Positions 1 to 8,726 are shown, counted from the stretch's first letter. The stretch: DNA of 64,000 bases from Nitrosospira sp. Nsp2 (GCF_003050965.1 NZ_QAOU01000002.1:186001-250000), one strand, 5' to 3'. Notes: a model not told the origin generated them from the sequence alone. Program-made: numbers and translations.

Positions 1-54
1 CGATGTCGTCAGCACAACGCAGAGAGTGGCGAGGGTAAATTGTATGGTACGCAT
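1..54 (-). CDS. Exported protein, N-terminal fragment (cut by window edge)
   Basis: Only the first 18 codons are inside the window. They read MRTIQFTLATLCVVLTTS: a positively charged start followed by a hydrophobic stretch, which is the beginning of a Sec signal peptide. The ATG is preceded at good distance by AAGGAGG on the minus strand (about positions 61-67), one of the strongest ribosome binding sites in the window. The rest of the gene lies to the left, so its function cannot be stated. Confidence 0.7.
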   Translation of the reverse strand, partial: MRTIQFTLATLCVVLTTS

Positions 55-556
55 GATATCCTCCTTATAGAGTGACTCGGTTGATGGCGCCAATTCAGCA
101 ATTTCCATACTGCCTTTGCCCTTTTTTTTTGTTACTTCCTACGCATAGCCGCTAGGGTAACCAGTAACATAGGGACATAGGGGGAAAAAAGCTGCCTTTG
201 GTACTATATTACTGTTACTTAAAAAAATTTCCGTGCGGTCTCATAACAGAATAGCCCGGGATCAGGCGCTTTTATTCCTTGCCGAGCTGTACCGGTTTCA
301 GCGGCAGGATGAACAGAATTATCAATGGGTTTAATGCGCGTATTGCCGCGAACTACCAGCATGGGGATCTGCGGGCAAAGGGTTCTAACTATGTATGCCC
401 CGGACATTGTCGGCGAGAAGGCAGACGTTTTCAAACTGTCGTTCCAGTTGCAAATGTAAAAATCGGAACGGCTGGCGGCAAGCGATAACATGAGGCGAAG
501 CCGCTGGAGATTATTGCAGGATCAGCTGTGCTGACGGCGCTAACCCCTTGCGGGGA
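55..556. other. Intergenic stretch, no convincing gene
   Basis: About 500 bases between the start of the left-edge gene and the stop of the Asp/His-rich protein gene. It carries a run of ten T at about 121-131 and is more AT-rich than its surroundings, consistent with promoter DNA for the left-edge gene. Open frames on both strands (for example 219-491 minus) have no recognisable ribosome binding site and no protein-like composition. Just beyond the stop at 557-559, the minus strand can form a four-pair C/G hairpin with a GCAA loop. It has no U tract. Confidence 0.5.
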
Positions 557-1126
557 TTATTCCTGATTATCTTCCTTCGCTTGCGGAGCTACCTGCTCCC
601 AGCCATCCGGGCATTCCTTCACCTGCGGGTAATAGCCCTCGGCGGATCGGCAGTAGTGCCAGAAATTCCCTTGAGATTGGGTGGCGGGCTGGGCCGTGTC
701 ATTCCGCTCGATGTAGACCGCTGGGGGAACGGGCCGCACGGCGACCGGCGGGTAGCCGTAATAAGCGGGGGGGTAATAGGGCGGCATATAGCCGAATGCG
801 CCAAAGCCGAACCCCGGACCGAACCCCCACGCTGGCCAACCGCCGTACGAATGGATATGTTGGTGGTGATGATGCCGCCCATAGTGCCTGTGTCCATCCT
901 GATGCCCGTGCCCATCCTTGTCCGGGCGCCCATCTCCGTCCTTGTCCTGATCGTTGTCCTGATCGTTGTCTCCCTCGCCGTCGTCGTCCCCCGCGCCATC
1001 ATCAAATCCTCCATCGTCGAATCCGCCATCGTCTCCTCCATCGTCAGCCCATACCGGCGCTGAAGGAGTCAATCCGAGCACGGCGACCATGAACAATGCG
1101 AGACATGACTGAGTGATCTTTTTCAT
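557..1126 (-). CDS. Exported Asp-rich and His-rich protein with C-terminal YCR...GYYP...CPxGW signature
   Basis: 189 residues. Residues 1-27 form a clear Sec signal peptide ending in VWA before an extremely acidic stretch (about residues 28-70, dominated by Asp and Gly, some Asn and Gln). A His-rich patch follows (about 72-92), then a Gly/Phe/Tyr/Pro-rich segment. The C-terminus carries WHYCR, GYYP, two cysteines and CPDGW. The same signature ends the His/Gly-rich protein at 38744-39334, so the two are paralogs with different low-complexity N-terminal halves. The composition suggests a divalent-cation-binding periplasmic or surface protein. That is inference and no biochemical role is known to me. 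The gene stands alone. Confidence 0.8.
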   Translation of the reverse strand: MKKITQSCLALFMVAVLGLTPSAPVWADDGGDDGGFDDGGFDDGAGDDDGEGDNDQDNDQDKDGDGRPDKDGHGHQDGHRHYGRHHHHQHIHSYGGWPAWGFGPGFGFGAFGYMPPYYPPAYYGYPPVAVRPVPPAVYIERNDTAQPATQSQGNFWHYCRSAEGYYPQVKECPDGWEQVAPQAKEDNQE

Positions 1127-1724
1127 TAAAGTCCCATTTGCTGCTTATGCATATGCTGCTGTTTCTGCATAAGGGTGGCCAAAATGAAAACCGCAACAAT
1201 TTTGTGCGAGTGAGGCGCGTCTCTTATCGGTTCAGGCAATGGCGTGTATCGTCCCGTGAACTGTGTCAATGAATTAACGCACGGCCCTGCTTTTTCGATG
1301 ACATCTTCCGGCGGCTGCTTTGACAGGGCGTGGGGGAACAAATTCGCTGCCGAGCGAAATGACTAAACGCGGGAAAAGGCGGCCCGCGAACCCGAGCATT
1401 GATCAGAAACAGCGTGCCGCTTGGGGATTCCGGTTTTCAGGATGGTATGTTGGCCTGCCAACAGACCGGCGCCCCGGTCGACGCCATCCTATACATGGAG
1501 AGATGGGGCACCTGTCCGTGGAGCATTGCGAAGTTGCAGGCGCGGAGGACTCATACAAGGGCCCGTGCCCGCGAAAATGCGATCCCAATCCAAGGTCTCG
1601 CTGGTCGGGTGCCGCAGCCGGTCAATCCCGGCGTGGATTCCGATATGACGGAGGTGAGATACGACTAAGGTGAAAGGAGCGGGAAGGGATCGTAGGGAAA
1701 TACTCAACTGAAGAGGGATAAAAA
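1127..1724. other. Intergenic stretch, no convincing gene
   Basis: About 600 bases separate the divergent Asp/His-rich protein gene and the cysteine-rich peptide gene, so it should hold both promoters. Several short overlapping frames exist on both strands (71-117 codons). None has a good ribosome binding site or protein-like composition, and they contradict one another. A GTTGGC-CT-GCCAAC palindrome lies at about 1449-1462. I see no RNA gene. Confidence 0.45.
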
Positions 1725-2135
1725 ATGACTATACCGGGGTTTGCTGCGGAAGCATCCTTATATCGGAGCAGGGGCCGCTACACGGTGGTGAAGTACGCCG
1801 GCGGGTTTGGCCGTCACGCGCTTGTTTCGCCGCAGGCGTGCGGAGCGTTAAAGTCTCTGGCGTGTAACGGCTTGATTCTGGGCTGCGTCGGTTGCGCCGC
1901 GTTCACGCCGAACGTGCCTGCCGTCGTAGGGTGCTTTGCGGCTTGTCTGGGCGGGTTTTTCGGCTATTGCCGCGAGTGCATAGACGTGCTTGACGTCCCT
2001 GAGAACGGTGGTGGCGGTGGGGGCGGCGGTGGCGGAAGCCCCGCCGGGGGCACCTGCTTCCCCAATAAATGCTGCGAATGGGGCGACAACGGCGAGTGCA
2101 CCCTTTGCATTCCAAGGAACGCCGCGTGCCCCTGA
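1725..2135 (+). CDS. Cysteine-rich PGFxAExSLY-type small protein (possible precursor peptide)
   Basis: 136 residues, no signal peptide. The N-terminus reads MTIPGFAAEASLY. I recall this PGFxAExSLY start from many small uncharacterised bacterial proteins whose remainder varies. The rest contains 14 cysteines in two blocks. The first is a hydrophobic segment (about residues 38-87) with eight Cys. After a run of ten glycines comes a C-terminal tail with six Cys, including a CC pair. AGAGGG precedes the ATG at suitable distance. A conserved leader followed by variable Cys/Gly-rich sequence is what ribosomally made, modified peptides look like. No modifying enzyme or transporter lies nearby, so this is only a hypothesis. 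It could equally be a cytosolic metal-binding protein. Confidence 0.7.
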   Translation: MTIPGFAAEASLYRSRGRYTVVKYAGGFGRHALVSPQACGALKSLACNGLILGCVGCAAFTPNVPAVVGCFAACLGGFFGYCRECIDVLDVPENGGGGGGGGGGSPAGGTCFPNKCCEWGDNGECTLCIPRNAACP

Positions 2136-2139
2136 CGCC

Positions 2140-2180
2140 CCGATCGGCCCGATTGGCCGCGATTGGACAGGATTGGCCCG
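2140..2180. repeat. Imperfect short tandem repeats around CGATTGGCC
   Basis: Four degenerate copies of a unit resembling CGATTGGCC lie head to tail just after the stop of the cysteine-rich gene. They sit between it and the convergent stop of the cation ATPase gene. The repeats are GC-rich and partly self-complementary, so they could act as a weak transcription barrier. No U-tract terminator is seen. Confidence 0.4.
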
Positions 2181-2190
2181 GGCTGCCGGA

Positions 2191-5091
2191 TCAGATGGAC
2201 CGGGCTGGAGGCGCAAGACGGGTTGACGATCGACCCATGGCGCGCCTCGCCAGTTTACTTAGCTCCCGCAGCCACAGCACCGAGCTCGCGGCCAGCGTGC
2301 ACAGCATCCAGTCGTCGAGGTTCAGGCTCACGGTCGAAAACGCCTTTTGCAGAAAGGGCAGGTAAACAACCGCTATCTGCAACAGGATGGACAGGCCGAT
2401 TGAGGCCCACAGCCATTTGTTGGAAAACAGGCCGGCGAATGCGCTCTGCTCATCCGAGCGCGCGTTGATCACGTTGAAGAGCGAGGCGAGCACCAGCGTG
2501 GTGAACGCCATGGTCTGCGCATAGCGCATGTTGCCGCTGCCTTCAATGAATCCTCCGGGAAGAGAGGCGTCCAGCACCAGCAGCGTGCTCGCGGCCATGA
2601 TCACGCCGACATAGACAATGCCGGACCACATTTGGCGCGTAATGACCCCTTCGCCTTTAGCGCGCGGCGGTCTGCGCATCACATCGGCATCCGGCGGATC
2701 CACGCCAAGCGCAAGCGCGGGTGCGCCATCCGTTACCAGGTTGATCCACAGGAGCTGGGTCGCCAGCAACGGGAGCACGATAAGCTGCTCTTCGGCGTGC
2801 AGTCCGATGGCATCCGCCAGAACCACGCCGAAGAACATCGCGAGTACTTCGCCGATGTTCGAGGAGAGCAGGTAGCGCAAAAACTTGCGGATGTTAGCGA
2901 AAATGGCGCGCCCCTCTTCGACAGCCGCGATGATGGACGCAAAATTGTCATCCGTCAGCACCATGTCTGCGGCTTCCTTGGACACGTCCGTACCCGTGAT
3001 GCCCATGGCGACGCCGATATCCGACGTCTTAAGGGCAGGCGCATCGTTTACGCCATCCCCCGTCATCGCCACGACTTCTCCCCCGCGCTGCAACGCCTTG
3101 ACGATGCGCAGCTTGTGTTCCGGGCTCACCCGGGCGTACACAGACACTTCCCTGACGGTTTGATCCAGCGTCTCGTCCGTCATTTTCTCCAGTTCGGAGC
3201 CGGTGACCGCCCGGGTGTTCCCCTCCCCGATGATCCCGAGCTGGGCGGCGATAACGGCCGCGGTGACGGGATGATCGCCGGTGATCATGAGCGCGCGGAT
3301 GCCCGCCATTTTCGCGCGGGCGACCGCTTCTTTCGCTTCCTCGCGCGGCGGGTCAATCATGCCGATCAAGCCCGCGAATACGAGATCCTGTTCGAGGCTT
3401 TCATCGACGCCACCAAGTTCGAGCGTAACCAGCGCAGCGGCGGGCATCGAGCGGAAGGCCACCCCTAGCGAACGCAGCGCTTCGCCCGCAAGTTCCTCGT
3501 TCTGCTTCAAAATGGCCGCGCGGCGCTCCTCGGTCAGCGGTTTCGTCTCGTCTCCTACCAGTTCGCACGAACAGCACCCGAGCAACAGGTCTGGCGCGCC
3601 CTTGGTGAAGACAAGCAGCCGCTCCCGGCTCTGAGGATGGGCATCGGCATCGGTATGAATCGTCGTCATCAGCTTGCGCTCGGAGGAGAAGGGAATTTCT
3701 CCCACGCGCTCGAAACGGGCGTCCAGCGCTTCCTTTTCCAGCCCAGCCTTGCGTGCAGCGACGAGAAGCGCTCCCTCGGTAGGGTCGCCCTGCACTGTCC
3801 AATGCCCCTCATGCTCTTGCAGAACGGCATTGCTGGCCCGGTCGCCTACGGCAAGCGCCCGCTCCAGTTCGGTTTGCAATGCACCCGCGATGGCCGACTG
3901 CTGATCCACGGTGGCGCCCGCGGTCCCCGCATTTTCCTTGCGCAGCACTTCGCCCTGCGGCGAATAGCCTGAGCCGCCGAAGGCCACGCGTCCGCTTGCC
4001 GTCACAACCGCGCGCACTGTCATCTCATTCCTGGTGAGCGTGCCGGTTTTATCGGAAGCAACCGTGGTGGCCGACCCCAGCGTTTCCACCGCCGCGAGAC
4101 GTCGTATGATGGCGTTCCTGCGCGCCATCCGCTGCACGCCCAGCGCAAGGACAGCCGTGACCACGGCTGGCAGCCCCTCGGGTATCGCCGCGACTGCCAG
4201 GGCCACGCCCAGGATAAGCGCATCCATAATCGCGGCGAAGCCACTTACATGCTCGACAAGGATAATCGTTGCGATCATCACCACGGCGATGACGACGACG
4301 ATTATTCCCAGCAGTCTGCCTACGTGCGCGAGCTCCTTTTGCAGGGAAGTCGTTTCCTGCGGCGTTTCTTCGAGCATGCCGGCGATGTGGCCCATCTGGG
4401 TGTGCATGCCCGTCGCGACGACTACTGCGCGGCCGCGGCCAAACGTCGCGCTGGTGCCGCTGAACAGCATGTTGCGGCGGTCGCCGATTTCGGCTTCTTC
4501 AGTGATCGGCTGGGTATACTTCGAAACCGGCGTGCTCTCGCCGGTAAGGGCCGCCTCCGCCGTCTGCAGCGCGACGGAATGTATCAGCCGCGCGTCGGCC
4601 GGAACGGTATCGCCTTCTTCAATGAGGATAATATCGCCGGGCACGAGTTGAGCCGCTGGAATGTTCCGCCGCGCGCCATCCCGGAGGACGTTGGCCTGAG
4701 CCGCCGACATTTGCCGCAATGCGGCGACTGCCTCCTCCGCTTTCGATTCCTGGACATAGCCCATGAGGGCGTTAAGCAGCACCACGGCAAAAATTGCGAT
4801 GGCTTCGTATGGCAAGGCCGAGTCGCGCTCGTACAGCCACACCCCTGCCGAGATGGCGGTGGCGATCAGCAGCAGGACCACCAGCACGTTTTGAAACTGG
4901 GCGAGAAATTTTCTCCAGCCGGGAACCGGTTTTTCGGCCTCCAGCTCATTTGCGCCGTACCTGTCCAGCCGCGCCCGCGCTTCGCTTTCGCTCAAGCCGT
5001 GCCTGGTATCGGACACAAAGGCAGCCAATACCTCATCGACGGGCTGCTGATAAGGATTCTTCCGCTCCTGCTGGGCACCAGCGACACTCAT
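2191..5091 (-). CDS. P2A-type cation-transporting ATPase (calcium-ATPase-like)
   Basis: 966 residues, full length for P-type IIA pumps. Order: cation-ATPase N-terminal domain (about 10-75), two membrane helices (about 65-112), actuator domain with TGES at 183-186, membrane helices with the ion-site motif PEGL at 304-307, phosphorylation motif DKTGT at 347-351 (Asp347 phosphorylated), nucleotide domain, hinge TGDGVNDAP, and a C-terminal block of membrane helices. PEGL in the fourth helix is typical of Ca2+, and in relatives Na+ or Mn2+, pumps. The ion cannot be fixed from sequence. It acts in the inner membrane, using ATP to drive cation export. The ATG has only a weak ribosome site. It appears to be transcribed alone and converges on the cysteine-rich peptide gene. 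Confidence 0.95.
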   Translation of the reverse strand: MSVAGAQQERKNPYQQPVDEVLAAFVSDTRHGLSESEARARLDRYGANELEAEKPVPGWRKFLAQFQNVLVVLLLIATAISAGVWLYERDSALPYEAIAIFAVVLLNALMGYVQESKAEEAVAALRQMSAAQANVLRDGARRNIPAAQLVPGDIILIEEGDTVPADARLIHSVALQTAEAALTGESTPVSKYTQPITEEAEIGDRRNMLFSGTSATFGRGRAVVVATGMHTQMGHIAGMLEETPQETTSLQKELAHVGRLLGIIVVVIAVVMIATIILVEHVSGFAAIMDALILGVALAVAAIPEGLPAVVTAVLALGVQRMARRNAIIRRLAAVETLGSATTVASDKTGTLTRNEMTVRAVVTASGRVAFGGSGYSPQGEVLRKENAGTAGATVDQQSAIAGALQTELERALAVGDRASNAVLQEHEGHWTVQGDPTEGALLVAARKAGLEKEALDARFERVGEIPFSSERKLMTTIHTDADAHPQSRERLLVFTKGAPDLLLGCCSCELVGDETKPLTEERRAAILKQNEELAGEALRSLGVAFRSMPAAALVTLELGGVDESLEQDLVFAGLIGMIDPPREEAKEAVARAKMAGIRALMITGDHPVTAAVIAAQLGIIGEGNTRAVTGSELEKMTDETLDQTVREVSVYARVSPEHKLRIVKALQRGGEVVAMTGDGVNDAPALKTSDIGVAMGITGTDVSKEAADMVLTDDNFASIIAAVEEGRAIFANIRKFLRYLLSSNIGEVLAMFFGVVLADAIGLHAEEQLIVLPLLATQLLWINLVTDGAPALALGVDPPDADVMRRPPRAKGEGVITRQMWSGIVYVGVIMAASTLLVLDASLPGGFIEGSGNMRYAQTMAFTTLVLASLFNVINARSDEQSAFAGLFSNKWLWASIGLSILLQIAVVYLPFLQKAFSTVSLNLDDWMLCTLAASSVLWLRELSKLARRAMGRSSTRLAPPARSI

Positions 5092-5165
5092 GCGCTATCT
5101 CATCATGACGTTGCAGCCCAGGGATGACGTATAAAAGGATCAGATGCGGTTCGGCCCCCCGCGCG

Positions 5166-5684
5166 TTAATTATTCAGGGAGCCCTGAAGCTGCTGGGCAT
5201 GCTCAAGGTGGTCCGACAGGGGCGCAAACATGTTGTACAGCAACGCCTTCAATTCCTCGCTGCTGGCGCGGGGCATCAGCCTGTTGTCTATCGTATCGAG
5301 CATGTGCTGGTTAAGAATGACGTTATGGTCGATGTATGCCTTATCGAAATCGGTGCCGTCCATCACCGCGAGTTGGGGAAAGCCCGTCTCGCTATCCAGC
5401 CGCAACTCCTGGTTGATGGTGCTGTCCCGCGGCGGCAATTCAAGTTTATCCACCAACTCGGTAGCCCGCTTGTTGAGGGCCTCGTGGTCGCTTATCTTTC
5501 GCTGTGCGAATGTCCTGACCTCGAGGTTGGAAGATTTCGTCGCGGCGAGCAGGCCTGTCTCGATGGCCATGCGATGCGCGGTGATCACCACCTGGGCAAT
5601 CTGCGCATCGTCCATCTCCCGGAAGTCGGCAAACGCAAGCGCAGGCGCGATCAGTCCGGCGGCAAAAACGGATATATTTTTCAT
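5166..5684 (-). CDS. DUF4142 domain protein, exported
   Basis: 172 residues from the chosen ATG at 5684, which has GAGGAA at correct spacing; an in-frame start 33 bases upstream lacks this. Residues 1-19 are a signal peptide ending AFA. The mature part is all-helical with the DUF4142 pattern: an opening helix with AQVVITAHRMAIETG, a central FAQRKISDHEALNK with the conserved DHE-type motif, and a final helix bundle. DUF4142 proteins are periplasmic ferritin-like four-helix bundles of unknown function, often upregulated by stress. The gene lies 58 bases after the stop of the next minus-strand gene and may be cotranscribed with it. Confidence 0.85.
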   Translation of the reverse strand: MKNISVFAAGLIAPALAFADFREMDDAQIAQVVITAHRMAIETGLLAATKSSNLEVRTFAQRKISDHEALNKRATELVDKLELPPRDSTINQELRLDSETGFPQLAVMDGTDFDKAYIDHNVILNQHMLDTIDNRLMPRASSEELKALLYNMFAPLSDHLEHAQQLQGSLNN

Positions 5685-5708
5685 GAATTTCCTCGAAGGA
5701 TCGTCGCC

Positions 5709-5746
5709 AGCGTCCAAGCCAGTGTCTCAGTCAGCGTCTCAGTTAG
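5709..5746. repeat. Three 12-bp tandem repeats
   Basis: Units AGCGTCCAAGCC, AGTGTCTCAGTC and AGCGTCTCAGTT follow each other between the start of the DUF4142 gene and the stop of the small gene at 5743. The second and third copies differ at two positions. The last unit overlaps the stop codon of the 120-residue gene. This looks like slippage-generated sequence. Confidence 0.6.
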
Positions 5747-6105
5747 TGTATATCCCGCTTCAGTTGTTCCTGCTTTTTCGCGTTGGCTGGCAGGGTGATG
5801 ACTATCCTGGGGGGACTGAGGACCCGCACTTTAGCTCCTGCCGCCGTCAGGGGTTCGATCAGCGACGACAGTTCTTCCAGGCCTTTCACGCTTGCGATCT
5901 TCGCCAGCAGTTCGGGGCCGCCTGAGGCGCGGACCTCTTCCACCCGACCGGGCGCGTCATCACCGTGCAACAGGGAAAACAATGAATGATTATAGTTCAC
6001 GGGCAGCGTAATCTCGATCTCCAGCGCATCATCCAGCAGCGCCGGTATGGACTCGATCGTTTCGTGTCCGTGCCAGGGTAATGTGATCAGCGGTTCTTTT
6101 TCCAT
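5743..6105 (-). CDS. Hypothetical protein, 120 residues
   Basis: I do not recognise a family. The sequence is soluble, has no signal peptide, and looks alpha/beta: a first half with an acidic helix and LPVNY, then a glycine-containing loop, and a C-terminal half rich in Leu/Ala helix ending with a strand (RIVITLP). GAGGG lies at good distance before the ATG, which supports the start. It precedes the DUF4142 gene by 58 bases on the same strand, so the two may form a transcription unit. Confidence 0.6.
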   Translation of the reverse strand: MEKEPLITLPWHGHETIESIPALLDDALEIEITLPVNYNHSLFSLLHGDDAPGRVEEVRASGGPELLAKIASVKGLEELSSLIEPLTAAGAKVRVLSPPRIVITLPANAKKQEQLKRDIH

Positions 6106-6753
6106 TCTTTGCCCTCGTTTGTCATCGGCTGGAAACGCCAGGCCACCTTGAACTTGTAACCAAGCTGCAACCGGCCATCCATCATCTTCTGTAATTATCC
6201 GCTATCGGCCGCCATACCCATCATTATGGGCGATCGCAACCCTGCATCTCCGTTCGTTTCAGTACAGAAGGAACCTCTGGACAAATCCTCCGCTGAAGGG
6301 ACGGTCTCTCCGGGCAGTTACTTTGTCATGCTCCTGACGAAGGGAACTGTTGTCCTTCTCGTCGTCGCCGGTCCTGCTTCCCATCCCTCAAAATCTACCG
6401 TCGCCCCGTGAATACCTGTTGTGAGGACTTGTTCAAAGGCTTGCAAGGGCACAAAGGAATTCCCGGTTCGGTCGGTCATATCGCCATGCGCTTGTTATTA
6501 TCGCTGAAACCGTCTATTTTTCAATTGATGAACTTGTTTATGAGTTCCCGCGGTGACCGAAAATGCGGCGGCGCGACTGATCGGGAAGCATTGCGAGTCT
6601 CGCCCCTGATCAAATCGAGTAGAAGAAATTTCTCCGGGGATCGCCACGCCGCTCGTGTGCATCATTGCCTTTGCCTTTGCCTTTGCCGGAGAGCGTATTC
6701 AAGTCATCATTGTGCCGGTATTCATTTTTTCGATTCCTTATGAGGAGATCATC
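6106..6753. other. Long intergenic region upstream of the RTX gene
   Basis: About 650 bases between two divergent genes. Two plus-strand frames (6226-6411 and 6408-6743) have implausible composition and no supporting ribosome site. At 6666-6688 a hexamer TTTGCC is repeated almost four times. It sits about 65 bases before the RTX start codon, inside the probable 5' untranslated region. No terminator or RNA gene was recognised. Confidence 0.45.
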
Positions 6754-7566
6754 ATGGCTACAATTTTTGGCACACCCTACAACGATAACGGCGGCTGGAA
6801 TGGCGGGCAATATCGTTCCTATTTGGGTGGCGGGGACGGCAATGACAATATCTACGGCCTCGCGGGAAGCGACGTCATTTACGGCTATCGGGGGCACGAC
6901 CGCCTGTATGGCCAGGATGGCAATGACCGGATTCACGCGGGCGAGGGTGATGACAAGCTCTATGGCGGCATTGGTAATGACGTGCTCGATGGCGGCAGCG
7001 GAAACGACTATCTGGACGCCGGCGCCGGTAATGACAGTCTTGAAGGTTCTACCGGCAATGACGCGCTTAGCGGGAGCGAAGGCAACGATTCGCTGAGCGG
7101 CGGAGCCGGCAACGATCATCTGGACGGCTCAACGGGCAACGATGCGTTGAGCGGCGGCAACGACAGCGACTACCTTTTCGGTGGCGATGGCAGCGATGTC
7201 CTCAACGGCGGCAACGGCAATGATTATCTCAACGGCGGCAGCGGAAAGGATTATCTTTTTGGGAGCACCGGGAAAGATACCTTCGATTTCGATCGGGTGA
7301 GTGACAGCCTCAAGCCCCATCCGCTCGGGTTCAATCCGCAGTATGACATCATCTCGGGCTTCAACCGCCCGGAAGGGGATAAGCTCGATCTCTCCACCAT
7401 TGATGCGAATGCACAAGTGGCGGGCAACCAGGCGTTCAGTTCGAGCCAGCTTTCATACAACGCGGCTATCGGCGTTCTGACTGCCCATGTTGCTGGCGGG
7501 GGAGACCTGCAGATACAGTTGGTGGCGACCGCGGCATTCAATCCGAGTCTGGATGTTATTGCATGA
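6754..7566 (+). CDS. RTX (hemolysin-type) calcium-binding repeat protein
   Basis: 270 residues from the ATG at 6754, which follows GAGGAGATC; an upstream in-frame start would add a poorly supported 33-residue extension. Residues about 25-175 are some sixteen tandem nonapeptides of the form GGxGNDxLx, which fold into a calcium-filled parallel beta roll. The last about 95 residues have the usual RTX tail, with a DFDRVSDS strand and a low-complexity hydrophobic end. There is no Sec signal, as expected for type I secretion, where calcium drives folding outside the cell. No type I transporter genes are nearby. There is no catalytic domain, so it is probably a surface or matrix protein rather than a toxin or protease. 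Confidence 0.9.
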   Translation: MATIFGTPYNDNGGWNGGQYRSYLGGGDGNDNIYGLAGSDVIYGYRGHDRLYGQDGNDRIHAGEGDDKLYGGIGNDVLDGGSGNDYLDAGAGNDSLEGSTGNDALSGSEGNDSLSGGAGNDHLDGSTGNDALSGGNDSDYLFGGDGSDVLNGGNGNDYLNGGSGKDYLFGSTGKDTFDFDRVSDSLKPHPLGFNPQYDIISGFNRPEGDKLDLSTIDANAQVAGNQAFSSSQLSYNAAIGVLTAHVAGGGDLQIQLVATAAFNPSLDVIA

Positions 7567-7616
7567 GGGTGTAATTTCCGAAGGTCTGCGGGCGGCGGAG
7601 GCGTTTCTTCCGTCGG

Positions 7617-8489
7617 CTACTGGCCCCGGAGGATGCCGTTGCCCGACTGTTCCAGTTCGTCTATCGCCCGGTCGAGAATCTCCGTATCGGCGCCACTTTC
7701 GATCCTGACCGCGTTGAGCGGCTCGAAATACACATTCGCGATATTATCGCTGGTGATTACCAGCAAGGGCTTGATTCCCAGGTTTTCGCCGCCAATATCG
7801 AGGGGAATGGATGTGCTTGAGTGCTGCGTGCCGCTGCCGGTTATCTCGATCGTTGAGGTTCTGGCGTCGTGCAGAACAATGTAACTGATCGTGCCGTCCG
7901 CCTTGGCAAAAAAATCCTGCAGAATTCCGTCATAGAAGATTACATTGTTCAGATTCTGCGTGCGGGACAGCACATGGGCGCGCACGAGTTCAGCGCCCTT
8001 CTTCTTTCTCCCTCTCTCCAGCATGAACAGGTAGCGGTGACGGGTGAAGCCGCTGAGATAGCCGTTCTCGATCAGTTTACCTGCGCCGAACCCCAGCAAC
8101 CCGGTGATCGCGCCCGTGACGCCGAAGTAAACCAGGATCCAGCCCGCATAATGGTCGAGCATGCTGCGAAATGTGCGCGGAGGGGTGCCGGGGAGCGTGA
8201 AGGCTTCGATGCGCAGCAAGGCGGCAAATTCGTCGAAATCCACGCAGGGCATGCCGGCCAGCGTGGGTAGAGCGCCCGGGCCGGTGCCAAGACACAGACG
8301 GGTATTGATGACAAAGTAGGCGCAAGCGTGGATAAGGAAACTGATGATGACGACGCCCGCCAGCTGCGCGAGTGGGCTTGCAGGGGATACCTCCCGGGTT
8401 ACCTGGTTCGGGGAGTAGAGTCCCCAGAAAAAAGCGAAGCCGGGAAGCAGCAGGACAACGATGACAACCGTTGCCCAGGCGATGGACAT
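7617..8489 (-). CDS. Membrane-anchored protein, DUF6338-like
   Basis: 290 residues. Three hydrophobic segments are visible (about 4-24, 42-62 and 115-135). The N-terminal one has the LLPGFAFFWGLYSP pattern that I associate with the DUF6338 family. The C-terminal about 150 residues are cytosolic-looking, with beta-rich stretches (ISYIVLHDARTSTIEITGSG). No enzyme motif is visible. It follows the 68-residue gene by 30 bases on the same strand, so the two form a likely operon. Family assignment is moderately sure and function is unknown. Confidence 0.75.
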   Translation of the reverse strand: MSIAWATVVIVVLLLPGFAFFWGLYSPNQVTREVSPASPLAQLAGVVIISFLIHACAYFVINTRLCLGTGPGALPTLAGMPCVDFDEFAALLRIEAFTLPGTPPRTFRSMLDHYAGWILVYFGVTGAITGLLGFGAGKLIENGYLSGFTRHRYLFMLERGRKKKGAELVRAHVLSRTQNLNNVIFYDGILQDFFAKADGTISYIVLHDARTSTIEITGSGTQHSSTSIPLDIGGENLGIKPLLVITSDNIANVYFEPLNAVRIESGADTEILDRAIDELEQSGNGILRGQ

Positions 8490-8519
8490 GGATAGCTTGG
8501 GGGATGGTTTAGGGCGGGA

Positions 8520-8726
8520 TTACGCCGTTGCGGCCTCAGAAATGGAAGGCGCCGCTGCGGCTTTCTGACCGTTGCGCAATGCTTCTATTTCCTTGATGGC
8601 GGTTCTCAGATCGACGGAAGATCTATGCGGATTGGAAAGAACCTTGATCACGATTTCCGAATTGCCGCCCGCGAGGCGCACCAGCTTGTCATACAAGACC
8701 CGGTCTTTATCCTTGAGAACCCGCAT
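8520..8726 (-). CDS. Small soluble hypothetical protein
   Basis: 68 residues, charged and helical (KDKDRVLYDKLVRLAGGN, then a second helix with IKEIEALRNG), ending in an Ala/Ser-rich tail. The ribosome site is weak. Support comes from good codon composition and the tight 30-base spacing to the DUF6338-like membrane protein gene downstream, which suggests a cytosolic partner. I recognise no family. Confidence 0.6.
   Translation of the reverse strand: MRVLKDKDRVLYDKLVRLAGGNSEIVIKVLSNPHRSSVDLRTAIKEIEALRNGQKAAAAPSISEAATA

Noticed and set aside
219-491. 90-residue minus-strand frame
   Set aside because: No ribosome site, unusual composition, and an overlapping frame on the plus strand of equal quality.
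548-1092. Long plus-strand frames over the Asp/His-rich gene
   Set aside because: Mirror frames caused by the biased GAC/GAT codons; no ribosome site, and the Ile/Val/Pro composition is an artefact.
6655-6753. Alternative upstream start of the RTX gene giving a hydrophobic AFAFAFAG leader
   Set aside because: It arises from the hexamer repeat; the ATG at 6754 has a strong GAGGAG site, and type I secreted RTX proteins need no N-terminal signal.
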